From positions 1 through 15,995 of the forward strand of contig CALPQA020000010.1 of NCBI GenBank assembly GCA_943325595.2: a stretch of 15,995 nucleotides of DNA, in the 5' to 3' direction. The notes below the pieces were generated by a model that saw nothing but the letters and a program-made list of their open reading frames with translations, was not told the origin of the DNA and made no database searches. Shown here in pieces: positions 1 to 7,762 of this stretch. The translations under genes were made by a program, and so were the position numbers. Source of the DNA: Auritidibacter sp. Marseille-P8566 (lineage in GTDB: Bacteria; Bacteroidota; Bacteroidia; Flavobacteriales; Flavobacteriaceae). Position 1 is the stretch's first letter; each line of letters starts with the position of its first letter.

Positions 1-9
1 TACGAATAA

Positions 10-750
10 ATGAAGTTAGAAGACTCTATAAATAAAAATAATTTACCCAAACACCTCGCCATTATTATGGATGGGAATGGTCGTTGGGCAAAACAACAAG
101 GATTATTACGGACATTAGGTCATGAAAATGGCACAAAATCCGTGCGTACTACCGTTGAAACGTGTGCGAAATTAGGAATTGAAAACTTAACACTATACGC
201 CTTTTCGACTGAAAATTGGAACCGACCAAAATTAGAAGTCGAATTATTGATGAATTTGTTGATCAATTCATTAAAAAACGAACTTAAAACCCTTCAAGAC
301 AATAACATTCGGTTGAATTCAATTGGAAATCTTGACTTGTTGCCAAAATCGGCACAAAAGAAACTTCAAGAAGTAATTGAGAAAACCAAAGACAATAAAA
401 ACATGGTTCTTACGCTGGCATTAAGCTACGGATCGAGAGAGGAACTCATAAATGTAGTTAAAAATATTAGTAATAAAGTTAAAAATAATATAATTTCAAT
501 AGACAGCATAGACGAATCAATTATAAATCAGCATCTTTACACGCACGATTTGCCAGAGGTAGATTTATTAATAAGAACTAGCGGCGAAAATCGCATAAGT
601 AATTTCTTGCTTTGGCAAATAGCTTACGCAGAATTATATTTTACAGATGTCTTATGGCCCGATTTTAAAGAAGACGATTTATATGAAGCCATCATTAGCT
701 ATCAAAAAAGAGAACGTAGATTTGGAAAAACAAGTGAACAAATTAAATAA
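10..750 (+). CDS. uppS: Isoprenyl transferase (undecaprenyl diphosphate synthase)
   Basis: This cytosolic cis-prenyltransferase condenses isopentenyl diphosphate onto farnesyl diphosphate to make undecaprenyl diphosphate, the lipid carrier for peptidoglycan and surface glycans. At 246 residues it is full length for the family. The signature motifs are visible: MDGNGRWA with the catalytic Asp at residue 21, GHENG at 37-41, FSTENWNRP at 65-73, and the diphosphate-binding RTSGENRISN at 189-198 (Arg189, Arg195, Ser197). The ATG at 10 is a natural start, with an in-frame stop codon at 7-9 directly before it. Those bases may be the end of a preceding gene, but too little is visible to say. The 3' end overlaps possible bamA starts, so the two genes are probably co-transcribed and translationally linked. 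The identification is close to certain from the motifs. Confidence 0.97.
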   Translation: MKLEDSINKNNLPKHLAIIMDGNGRWAKQQGLLRTLGHENGTKSVRTTVETCAKLGIENLTLYAFSTENWNRPKLEVELLMNLLINSLKNELKTLQDNNIRLNSIGNLDLLPKSAQKKLQEVIEKTKDNKNMVLTLALSYGSREELINVVKNISNKVKNNIISIDSIDESIINQHLYTHDLPEVDLLIRTSGENRISNFLLWQIAYAELYFTDVLWPDFKEDDLYEAIISYQKRERRFGKTSEQIK

Positions 751-3430
751 ATTATTAGTGTTAAATAAAAGCATACAATTATTCTTTACGATTATATTTT
801 TCGGAAGTATTTCACAAATAGCAGCACAAGAAAGAGTCCCTTTTGACCAAGGAAAAAAATACATCCTTGGAGATGTAAACGTTACCGGTAAAATCAGTTT
901 CAACAAACAAACTGTAGTTACATTTGCAGGGCTTGAAAAAGGTCAAAACATTACCGTTCCTGGAGAGGAAATTAGTAATGCCATAAAAAAACTTGGAAAA
1001 TTAGGCCTCTTTGGCGAAATAGATTTCTATGTAAATGAAATAAAAGGCGACAGTATTTTTCTTGAATTGAACATCAACGAATTGCCAAAACTTACTAATG
1101 TAAAATTTACGGGAATTAAGAAAAGTAAAATTGAAGGTTTAATAAAAGACAATAGTTTAACGGCTGGAAAAGTAGTAAATGAAAACCTATTAACTACTAC
1201 AAAAAACTACATCGAAAACAAATATAAAAAGGACGGATATTACAACACAAAAGTCAATATCAATACCATAATTGACACTACTGAAACTAATAGAGTAAAA
1301 TTACTTATCGCAATAGACAAAGGCGATAAAATTAAAATTAGTGCTATAAATTTTAATGGAAATGAGAAGTTTTCTGATAAAAAACTTCGTGGAGCAATGT
1401 CCAATACCAAACAAAGAAATCCATTACGAATTCTAAAAGCTTCAAAATACATAAAAGAAAAATACAAAGAAGATTTAGTTAAAATCATCGATAAATATAA
1501 AGAAAGAGGTTATAGAGATGCCAGAATAGTTTCTGACAGCGTTATTTTTAATAAAGCTAAAAATGACTTGACCATTAATGTAAATATCGAAGAAGGAAAT
1601 AAATATTACTTTGGAGATATCAAATTTCTTGGAAACAGTGTTTATTCAGATCAAAGTTTACGAAGTGTTTTAGGGGTAAAAAAGGGAGACATTTATAACG
1701 GTGTTTTGTTAGAAAAAAGAATTGCGGACAAGTCAAAACCTGACGGAGAAGACATTACCAACTTGTATCAAAATAATGGGTATTTATTCTCGAATATCAA
1801 TGCCGTTGAAGTTAAAACAGCAAACGACACCATTGATTTTGAAATTAGAGTTACTGAAGGCCCAATTGCCTATTTTAATAAAATTACAGTTGTTGGAAAT
1901 GATAAAACTAACGATGAAGTTATTTACCGTGAGTTACGAACAAAACCAGGAGAAAAATACAGCAAGGATGACTTGGTTAGAACCATTCGTGAGATTGGAC
2001 AATTAGGATTTTTTGATCCAGAAGCCATTGATCCTAAATTCAAAAATGTAGATTCTGCAGCAGGAACAGTTGATATAGAATACAATCTTGTAGAAAAAGG
2101 ATCAAGCCAAATTGAACTTCAAGGAGGTTATGGTGGTGGTGGTTTCATTGGAACATTGGGACTGTCATTCAATAACTTTTCGATGCGAAATATTTTTAAT
2201 AAAGATGCTTACAAACCATTACCAATGGGAGATGGACAGAAAGTTTCCTTAAGATTGCAAGGAAGTACTTATTTTCAAACATACAGTATGTCATTTTCTG
2301 AACCATGGTTTGGTGGAAAAAAACCAGTTCAATTTAGCACCTCATTATCCTACAGCAAGCAATTTTTAAATAATTATAGCACGGGTTCAGTAGATAAAAG
2401 CAAAAGCTTTAACATCTTGTCAGCCTCTGTGGGAATTGCAAAAAAACTTACAGTGCCGGATGATTCATTCATTTTATCACACGCAATTAGTTTTCAATAT
2501 TATGACTTAAACAACTACAATACCGGATTATTTACCTTTGGAAATGGTTCCTCTCGAAATTTTGCTTACACCATCGGATTAAGCAGAAACAACAAAGGTT
2601 TCAATCCAATTTTCCCTACATACGGATCTGAATTTAGCGTTTCTGCCAAATTCACTCCTCCTTATTCTCTTTTCAATAAAATAGATTATGCTACTTTAGG
2701 AGAATTAGATGCATACAAATTAAAGAACACCAGTACTGGATATTTCGATGTTAATGACAATTGGGTTGGAACTGGAGATTACGTGCAAACAGAAGTTGTT
2801 AATGGTGTAAGTGTATTGGTTTTATCTGATGTAGCAAATGCCGATGCCGACCAGTCAAAAGTTGACCAGAAAAAATTCAATTGGTTAGAATATTATAAAA
2901 TTAAATTCAAAGCAGATTGGTTTACAAAAATTTATGGTAAATTAGTACTTCGTTCTTTAGGTGAATTTGGTTTCCTAGGTTCATACAACCAAGACAGAGG
3001 TTTAGTTCCTTTTGAAAGATTCTTTGTAGGTGGTGATGGACTGGCAAATTTTGCTTTAGACGGAAGAGAAGTAATTGGCTTGAGAGGTTATCCTAATCAA
3101 TCTCTAACTCCAACAGATAGTAAAGGTGCTCAGAATGGCGCTACAGTTTACAATAAGTTTTCATTGGAATTAAGATATCCATTGACATTGAAATCATCTG
3201 CATCAATATATGCTCTTACATTTCTTGAAGGTGGTGCGGCTTACGATTCTTTTAAAAATTATAACCCATTTGTATTGCAACGTTCTGCAGGATTTGGTTT
3301 GAGAGTATTTATGCCTGCTTTTGGATTGTTAGGAATTGATTTTGGTTACGGCTTTGATGCTTTACCAATTCAAGGTTTAACCAAACCAAACGGTTGGGAA
3401 ACACATTTTATAATTGGTCAACAATTCTAA
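683..3430 (+). CDS. bamA: Outer membrane protein assembly factor BamA
   Basis: BamA is the central Omp85-family insertase that folds beta-barrel proteins into the outer membrane. Counting from ATG 683 (915 residues), a signal peptide ends at about residue 48 (IAA, then Gln49). Five POTRA-like domains follow at roughly 59-139, 137-216, 216-306, 307-395 and 396-476, then a 16-strand-type barrel to the end. The barrel shows the L6-loop LRGYPN motif (Arg801) and ends in a C-terminal Phe, as expected of a barrel signal. A loop around 2700-2890 is long and polar. The start is uncertain. ATG 647 or 683 lies inside uppS and gives a very long leader, whereas GTG 734 or GTG 758 would give a normal 25-33 residue signal peptide. 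GTG 758 lies 7 bases after the uppS stop. Function is certain; the N-terminus is not. Confidence 0.95.
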   Translation: MKPSLAIKKENVDLEKQVNKLNKLLVLNKSIQLFFTIIFFGSISQIAAQERVPFDQGKKYILGDVNVTGKISFNKQTVVTFAGLEKGQNITVPGEEISNAIKKLGKLGLFGEIDFYVNEIKGDSIFLELNINELPKLTNVKFTGIKKSKIEGLIKDNSLTAGKVVNENLLTTTKNYIENKYKKDGYYNTKVNINTIIDTTETNRVKLLIAIDKGDKIKISAINFNGNEKFSDKKLRGAMSNTKQRNPLRILKASKYIKEKYKEDLVKIIDKYKERGYRDARIVSDSVIFNKAKNDLTINVNIEEGNKYYFGDIKFLGNSVYSDQSLRSVLGVKKGDIYNGVLLEKRIADKSKPDGEDITNLYQNNGYLFSNINAVEVKTANDTIDFEIRVTEGPIAYFNKITVVGNDKTNDEVIYRELRTKPGEKYSKDDLVRTIREIGQLGFFDPEAIDPKFKNVDSAAGTVDIEYNLVEKGSSQIELQGGYGGGGFIGTLGLSFNNFSMRNIFNKDAYKPLPMGDGQKVSLRLQGSTYFQTYSMSFSEPWFGGKKPVQFSTSLSYSKQFLNNYSTGSVDKSKSFNILSASVGIAKKLTVPDDSFILSHAISFQYYDLNNYNTGLFTFGNGSSRNFAYTIGLSRNNKGFNPIFPTYGSEFSVSAKFTPPYSLFNKIDYATLGELDAYKLKNTSTGYFDVNDNWVGTGDYVQTEVVNGVSVLVLSDVANADADQSKVDQKKFNWLEYYKIKFKADWFTKIYGKLVLRSLGEFGFLGSYNQDRGLVPFERFFVGGDGLANFALDGREVIGLRGYPNQSLTPTDSKGAQNGATVYNKFSLELRYPLTLKSSASIYALTFLEGGAAYDSFKNYNPFVLQRSAGFGLRVFMPAFGLLGIDFGYGFDALPIQGLTKPNGWETHFIIGQQF

Positions 3431-3461
3431 ATAAGGTATTAATTTTATAATAAATTGAGTT

Positions 3462-4436
3462 ATGAGAAAACAATTTTTATTACTTTTGACACTTTTATTT
3501 TCATTTTTATCTTTTGGTCAAACGAAAGGAGTTAAAATTGGATACATCGATATGGAGTACATTTTGCAAAATGTTCCTAGTTATGCTGATGCAAAAAACC
3601 AATTGGAGCAAAAAGCTCAAAAATGGAAACAAGAAATTGAAGTTAAAAAAAATGATATCATAAAACTTAAAGACGCTTTAAAAACGGAACAAGTTTTATT
3701 GACAAAAGAGCTAATTGCTGAAAAGCAAGAAGAAATTTCGTCTCAAGAATCTGAATTATTAGAATACAATCAAAAAAGATTTGGTCCAACTGGGGATTTG
3801 ATTATTCAAAAATCAGTATTGGTGAAACCGATTCAAGATCAAATTTTCACAATAGTTCAAGACATTTCTGAAGCCAAAAAATATGATTTTATATTTGATA
3901 AATCATCCGATTTGACTATTTTGTTTGCAGCAAAAAGATACGATATTAGCGACCAAGTATTACGGGTTTTAAACAGAGCCGAAAAAATGGAGCAAATGAC
4001 CAAAAAGCAAATAAAATTAGAAGAAGAAAAAGAGGCTAAAGAGGATTTCACAAAAGAAAATCCACAAATGGCAGAAAGACAGAAAATTCTTGATGATAAA
4101 AAAATTGCTAGAGATCAACTTGCGGCTGAGAAAAAAGCTGCGGCTGAGGAAAAGAAAAAAGTAGCGGAAGAAAATAGAAAAAAATTACTAGCAGATAAAG
4201 AAGCTAAAAAAAATGGCACGATTCCTGCAAAAGATTCTATAAGTACTTCTAAAACAACAACAGCAAAAGAAGCTGCAAAAGAAGCTGCAGAAGACGCTAA
4301 AAAAGCTGCTGCTGCACTTAGAGCCAAAACTTTAGAAGACAGGAAAAAAGCCGTCGAAGACAAAAAAAAGAAAATATTAGATGATAGAGAAGCCGCAAAA
4401 AAGGCTAAAGAAGAAAAAGTAAAAGAAAAAAAATAA
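3462..4436 (+). CDS. OmpH/Skp family periplasmic chaperone with long charged C-terminal tail
   Basis: This Skp-like holdase is expected to keep unfolded outer-membrane proteins soluble in the periplasm for delivery to BamA, encoded just upstream. The N-terminal signal peptide (KQFLLLLTLLFSFLSFG, then Gln20) is clear. The OmpH domain spans about residues 22-185, starting with the typical GYIDMEYIL segment and followed by long alpha-helical coiled-coil arms. From about residue 190 to 324 the protein is an extra low-complexity helix very rich in Lys, Glu and Ala, ending in repeated Lys. E. coli Skp is about 160 residues, so this protein is about twice that size, and the extra length is this tail. 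It starts 31 bases after bamA and is followed 29 bases later by a second, short paralogue. Family assignment is firm; the role of the tail is unknown. Confidence 0.9.
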   Translation: MRKQFLLLLTLLFSFLSFGQTKGVKIGYIDMEYILQNVPSYADAKNQLEQKAQKWKQEIEVKKNDIIKLKDALKTEQVLLTKELIAEKQEEISSQESELLEYNQKRFGPTGDLIIQKSVLVKPIQDQIFTIVQDISEAKKYDFIFDKSSDLTILFAAKRYDISDQVLRVLNRAEKMEQMTKKQIKLEEEKEAKEDFTKENPQMAERQKILDDKKIARDQLAAEKKAAAEEKKKVAEENRKKLLADKEAKKNGTIPAKDSISTSKTTTAKEAAKEAAEDAKKAAAALRAKTLEDRKKAVEDKKKKILDDREAAKKAKEEKVKEKK

Positions 4437-4465
4437 AACCAATAAATTAATAATTAATACTGAAA

Positions 4466-4969
4466 ATGATGAAACAATTTAAATGCTTACTAATAGCTGC
4501 AGTCTTATTCTTAGGAGCAAGTCAATTTGCTAATGCTCAATCAAAAACTGCACATGTTGAAGTTAATGAAATAATGACAAAGATGCCAGCCATTCTTGAA
4601 GCGCAAAAACAATTAGAAAAATTGAGTGCTACTTATCAAGCTGATTACAAAACAATGGGTGATGAGTACCAAGCAAAACTAAAAAAATACGAAGGTGAAG
4701 TAGCTACTGTTTCTGAAAAAATGAACATTGAGCGTCAAAAAGAAGTGCAAGATATGGAGAAAAGAATCCAAGATTTTGGCCAAACTGCACAAAAAGAATT
4801 ACAAACTAAAGAAGCTGATTTGATGAAACCTATCCAGGAAAAAATTAAAGCTGCAATTCAAAAAGTAGGTAAAGCAAAAGGATTCCAATATGTATTGAAT
4901 TCAGAAAGCCTTTTACTAGCTGACGGTCCAAACTTAACGGCTGACGTAAAAAAAGAATTAGGTTTTTAA
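4466..4969 (+). CDS. OmpH/Skp family periplasmic chaperone (short paralogue)
   Basis: This is a second Skp-like chaperone of 167 residues, the normal length for the family. A signal peptide ends at about residue 24 (FANA, then Gln25). The mature protein is mostly charged alpha helix (about residues 45-135) forming the coiled-coil arms, and the C-terminus (GFQYVLNSESLLL...) matches the beta-strand that closes the Skp trimerisation domain. It is the last gene of the uppS-bamA-ompH-ompH unit and is followed by a strong terminator. Two Met codons are adjacent at 4466 and 4469, and either could start translation. It probably works with BamA alongside its longer neighbour. The tandem pair suggests an old duplication followed by specialisation, since only the upstream copy has the long tail. 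Confidence 0.9.
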   Translation: MMKQFKCLLIAAVLFLGASQFANAQSKTAHVEVNEIMTKMPAILEAQKQLEKLSATYQADYKTMGDEYQAKLKKYEGEVATVSEKMNIERQKEVQDMEKRIQDFGQTAQKELQTKEADLMKPIQEKIKAAIQKVGKAKGFQYVLNSESLLLADGPNLTADVKKELGF

Positions 4970-4990
4970 TCTAACTTCCTTAAAATAATT

Positions 4991-5022
4991 AAAACTGCTC
5001 AAAATTTGAGCAGTTTTTTTTT
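4991..5022 (+). terminator. Rho-independent terminator of the uppS-bamA-ompH operon
   Basis: The arms AAAACTGCTC (4991-5000) and GAGCAGTTTT (5008-5017) form a perfect 10 bp stem with a 7-base loop, and the T-run continues to 5022. It lies 22 bases after the second ompH stop and only 13 bases before the murI start. Confidence 0.9.
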
Positions 5023-5029
5023 ACATTTG
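5022..5029 (+). promoter_or_regulatory. Candidate -7 element (TAnnTTTG) for murI
   Basis: TACATTTG matches the Bacteroidota -7 consensus TAnnTTTG exactly and overlaps the end of the preceding terminator T-run. No TTG/TTTG -33 element is seen at the usual spacing; the nearest TTTG (5005-5008) is only 13 bases upstream. If used, transcription would start at about 5033-5036, at or next to the murI ATG. Confidence 0.35.
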
Positions 5030-5034
5030 TTTTT

Positions 5035-5811
5035 ATGAATAATAATAATCCCATAGGTTTGTTTGATTCGGGTATTGGTGGCACTTCAATCTGGAAAGCC
5101 ATTCACCAATTAATGCCAAATGAAAACACCATTTATCTCGCTGATAGCAAGAATGCCCCCTATGGCGAAAAATCAAAGGAGGAAATAATTGCCTTAAGCA
5201 AAAAGAATACGGAATTACTTTTGGAATTCAATTGCAAGATAATTGTGGTAGCATGCAATACCGCCACTACAAACGCAATAAAGGAACTTAGAACCACTTA
5301 TGACATTCCCTTCATTGGAATTGAACCTGCAATAAAGCCAGCCGCAAATAATTCGAAAACACAAACAATTGGTATACTGGCCACCAAAGGAACTTTAAGC
5401 AGTGAATTATTCAACAAAACTATTGAGCTGTATCAAGACACTAAAATAGTAGAACAAATTGGCCATGGATTGGTAGAATTAATCGAGGATGGTGAAATAA
5501 ACTCCCCAGAAATGGAAAAGTTACTTCACTCCTATCTTACGCCAATGATTGAAAAAAATATCGATTATTTGGTTTTGGGTTGCAGTCATTACCCTTATCT
5601 TATTCCGAAAATCAAAACCATTCTTCCAAAACACATTCAAATAATCGATTCTGGCGAAGCCGTTGCAAAACAAACGCAAGCTGTTTTAAATGACAAAGTT
5701 GGACTTTCAAATACTACCAAAAGCACCAACCTTTTTTATACAAATGGAAATTCAAAAGTGCTTTCAGAACTTTTAGGAAATAAATATACGATTATAGAAA
5801 GAGACTTCTAA
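5035..5811 (+). CDS. murI: Glutamate racemase
   Basis: MurI interconverts L- and D-glutamate in the cytosol, supplying D-Glu for the peptidoglycan stem peptide. It needs no cofactor and uses two Cys residues as acid/base. Both are present: Cys74 in VVACNTATTNA and Cys183 in LVLGCSHYP. The N-terminal FDSGIGG (10-16, Asp11) and PYGEKS (42-47) segments are also typical. At 258 residues it is the usual length. The motif after FDSGIGG reads TSI, where LSV is common, a small variation. It lies alone between a terminator upstream and a convergent gene downstream, only 3 bases from that gene's stop. There is almost no 5' leader between the terminator and the ATG. Identification is very secure. Confidence 0.97.
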   Translation: MNNNNPIGLFDSGIGGTSIWKAIHQLMPNENTIYLADSKNAPYGEKSKEEIIALSKKNTELLLEFNCKIIVVACNTATTNAIKELRTTYDIPFIGIEPAIKPAANNSKTQTIGILATKGTLSSELFNKTIELYQDTKIVEQIGHGLVELIEDGEINSPEMEKLLHSYLTPMIEKNIDYLVLGCSHYPYLIPKIKTILPKHIQIIDSGEAVAKQTQAVLNDKVGLSNTTKSTNLFYTNGNSKVLSELLGNKYTIIERDF

Positions 5812-5814
5812 AAC

Positions 5815-6330
5815 CTATTCTTCTTTAAACCAACTAGAATACATGACGTAATTATTTGAAATGCGTTCTATTTCACCTGCAAAATCAGATTGGTCAATAT
5901 CTTTGACTTTCTTAGCAGGAACACCAGCCCAAATTGTTCCCGATGCTACAACTGTATTCTGAGTAATAACAGCCCCTGCAGCAATAATTGAATTGCTCTC
6001 CACAATGCAATTATCCATAACAATTGCTCCCATTCCGATTAGCACATTATCATGAATAGTACAACCATGAACAATTGCATTATGACCAATTGATACATTA
6101 TTACCGATGATTGTAGGGTGTTTTTGATAGGTACAATGAATAATGGCTCCATCCTGAATATTAACTTTATTTCCAATGGTAATAAAATTTACATCCCCGC
6201 GAATTACTGCATTGAACCAAACACTACAATTAGTACCAAAGGAAACATCCCCAACGATAGTCGCATTTTCTGCAACATAGCAATCTTCGGGAATGTAAGG
6301 CGATTTTCCGTTTACAGATTTTATCAACAT
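5815..6330 (-). CDS. Gamma-carbonic anhydrase-like hexapeptide-repeat protein
   Basis: This is a left-handed beta-helix protein of the gamma-carbonic anhydrase (CamH/YrdA/PaaY-like) group, 171 residues and full length. Hexapeptide repeats run from about residue 13 to 140 and a short C-terminal helix follows. The three His ligands for the trimer-interface metal appear conserved: His65 (IIHC), His83 (IGHN) and His88 (IVHG), spaced 18 and 5. The neighbouring Arg44-Gly-Asp46 and Gln59-Asp60 are also family hallmarks. It lacks the long acidic loop of archaeal Cam. CO2 hydration is possible, but members of this group often have weak or unknown activity, so the substrate is open. It is tail-to-tail with murI and begins 5 bases after the T-run of the terminator of the upstream porP/sprF-like gene. 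Confidence 0.88.
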   Translation of the reverse strand: MLIKSVNGKSPYIPEDCYVAENATIVGDVSFGTNCSVWFNAVIRGDVNFITIGNKVNIQDGAIIHCTYQKHPTIIGNNVSIGHNAIVHGCTIHDNVLIGMGAIVMDNCIVESNSIIAAGAVITQNTVVASGTIWAGVPAKKVKDIDQSDFAGEIERISNNYVMYSSWFKEE

Positions 6331-6334
6331 ACTT

Positions 6335-6365
6335 TAAAAAAATAGTCCCGACGTGAATCGGGACT
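6335..6365 (-). terminator. Rho-independent terminator of the porP/sprF-like gene
   Basis: AGTCCCGA (6344-6351) and TCGGGACT (6358-6365) form a perfect 8 bp GC-rich stem with a 6-base loop. Read on the minus strand, it is followed by seven T residues (6342 down to 6336). It lies between the porP/sprF-like stop and the start of the gamma-carbonic anhydrase-like gene. Confidence 0.88.
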
Positions 6366-6386
6366 GAATTTATATTATCAAAAAAA

Positions 6387-7385
6387 TTAATTAATTGCAG
6401 GACAATTACAGTGGTATTTTTCAGGCTCACAGAATAAATTAAGTCCAATTGTAATTTGGTGAAAACCTCTATTATCAAATTTCACATCCCCTAATAATTG
6501 AGAATAAGTATATGCAAACATAAAGTTTTTATAGTTAACACCTAGAATAGGGCTTACATACTGAAGCTTTTGTTCTGCAATTCCATTTCCACTTATGTAT
6601 TGTGTCCCATCCAAACTTCTTCTGTAAGATAAACCTCCCCAAATTTTTCCACCTTCAAAATTTTTGTAGGCTTTCAAGTTAAAATCAATAGAACTTTCTT
6701 TCGTTTTTTCAATAGTTTGAAACATAATTGAAGGTTCCCATAACAAAATGTCAGCATCTCCAAAAGTATATCCAGCACTTAAAATTACTTTTCTAAGATT
6801 ATCACTCTCATAAGCCGTGTAAATATTTCTTCTTGTTTCAATTGCATTTTTCACTGTTAAGTGCGTGTAAAATTCCAAATAATTATACGATGCTCCTATG
6901 TCAAAGTTCACATAAGATTCTTTTTGAATAATTGTACCATCAACAATTGGATCATAATTTCCAGAGTTTCTAAATTGCGTTTCATCTAATTGACTTTGAA
7001 TCAAAACTCCACTAATACCAAATGACAATTGATTCAAATCAATATCGTCTCTTGAAAACATAATGTGATGCGCATAGGTAAGTTTTACACCTTTTTGAGA
7101 ATGATACCCATTTTTATCGCTAAACAAAATAATACCAGCACCTGATTTTTCATCTAAACGACCGTTAAAACTTAATGTTTGCAACTGAGGGGCGTCTTCT
7201 TGACCAAACCATTGTTTACGAGCAGTCAAACGAACTTTTGCACAACTTGAAGCACCTGCCATTGACGGGTGAATTAAATAATAATTATCTGATAAATAAT
7301 CCGAGTAAACTGCAACCCCTTCTTGTGAATAAGAAAATTGAGCAATAAATACTAAAACTAATAAATACAATTTTTTAAAATTCAT
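6387..7385 (-). CDS. PorP/SprF family type IX secretion system membrane protein
   Basis: This outer-membrane protein of 332 residues has a signal peptide ending at about residue 20 (FSYS, then Gln21). The early mature segment (IHPSMAGASSC, about 37-48, then RKQWFGQEDAPQLQTLSF) is the conserved N-terminal signature of PorP/SprF proteins. Alternating strands that look like a beta-barrel follow to the end. The family is known to help T9SS cargo reach or attach to the cell surface. Individual members are usually encoded beside one large adhesin (SprF beside SprB is the model), but none is adjacent here. The tail contains three Cys residues in the last 15 positions, plus Cys48 near the N-terminus. 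The gene has its own terminator and a good candidate promoter upstream. Family assignment is strong; the specific cargo is unknown. Confidence 0.88.
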   Translation of the reverse strand: MNFKKLYLLVLVFIAQFSYSQEGVAVYSDYLSDNYYLIHPSMAGASSCAKVRLTARKQWFGQEDAPQLQTLSFNGRLDEKSGAGIILFSDKNGYHSQKGVKLTYAHHIMFSRDDIDLNQLSFGISGVLIQSQLDETQFRNSGNYDPIVDGTIIQKESYVNFDIGASYNYLEFYTHLTVKNAIETRRNIYTAYESDNLRKVILSAGYTFGDADILLWEPSIMFQTIEKTKESSIDFNLKAYKNFEGGKIWGGLSYRRSLDGTQYISGNGIAEQKLQYVSPILGVNYKNFMFAYTYSQLLGDVKFDNRGFHQITIGLNLFCEPEKYHCNCPAIN

Positions 7386-7554
7386 TTTTATTTAATCTTT
7401 TTTAAGTTGGAATATACGTTGTTGATTTAAGGCTTAGTTAATAAAAACAAATTATAATTTTTCAGCATTTATAACCCGTCAAAAGGCATTAATTTCGAAA
7501 AAGAAAAATTTAGTTTAGAAGACAAATCCTAATTCATTTACTATAAATAGCGGT

Positions 7555-7586
7555 CAAATATATAAATTTTTAAGTAACAAATCAAA
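7555..7586 (-). promoter_or_regulatory. Candidate promoter for the porP/sprF-like gene
   Basis: On the minus strand, TTTG (7586-7583) and a perfect TAnnTTTG element, TATATTTG (7562-7555), are separated by 20 bases. This matches the Bacteroidota -33/-7 promoter arrangement. The predicted start near 7550 would give a 5' leader of about 165 bases before the ATG at 7385, which is long. Confidence 0.45.
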
Positions 7587-7719
7587 TACAAACCAATATA
7601 TTTAAAACTTTACTAGAATAATAAACGATAGAGATTATGAATTGAAAACAAAGCAAATAGCCAATAAAAAATTAGCACATAACTTTCCTAAATTCAAAGC
7701 AAATTAAAACGAAATTATT

Positions 7720-7727
7720 TACCTTTA
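7720..7727 (+). promoter_or_regulatory. Weak candidate -7 element for nfu
   Basis: TACCTTTA matches TAnnTTTG except for the last base and lies 35 bases before the nfu ATG. No -33 element is visible. No TTTG occurs on the plus strand in this intergenic region, so this is the best available candidate rather than a strong one. Confidence 0.25.
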
Positions 7728-7762
7728 CAACTTCCAAAATAAGGGGAATAAAAAACAGAAAA

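Larger units (their letters stand above)
7386..7762. other. Divergent intergenic region, AT-rich
   Basis: These 377 bases separate the minus-strand porP/sprF-like gene from the plus-strand nfu gene. I see no plausible small coding sequence, tRNA or strong hairpin. It holds a good candidate minus-strand promoter and a weak plus-strand -7-like element, annotated separately. Confidence 0.6.

Noticed and set aside
1..9. End of an upstream gene (two codons and a stop before uppS)
   Set aside because: Nine bases cannot support a gene call.
4115..4363. Minus-strand frame rich in Ser, Ala and Phe opposite the OmpH tail
   Set aside because: It is the antisense shadow of Lys/Glu/Ala codons; its low complexity explains the lack of stops.
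6230..6478. Minus-strand frame spanning the porP end, the terminator and the gamma-carbonic anhydrase start
   Set aside because: It crosses a strong terminator and overlaps two real genes in another frame.
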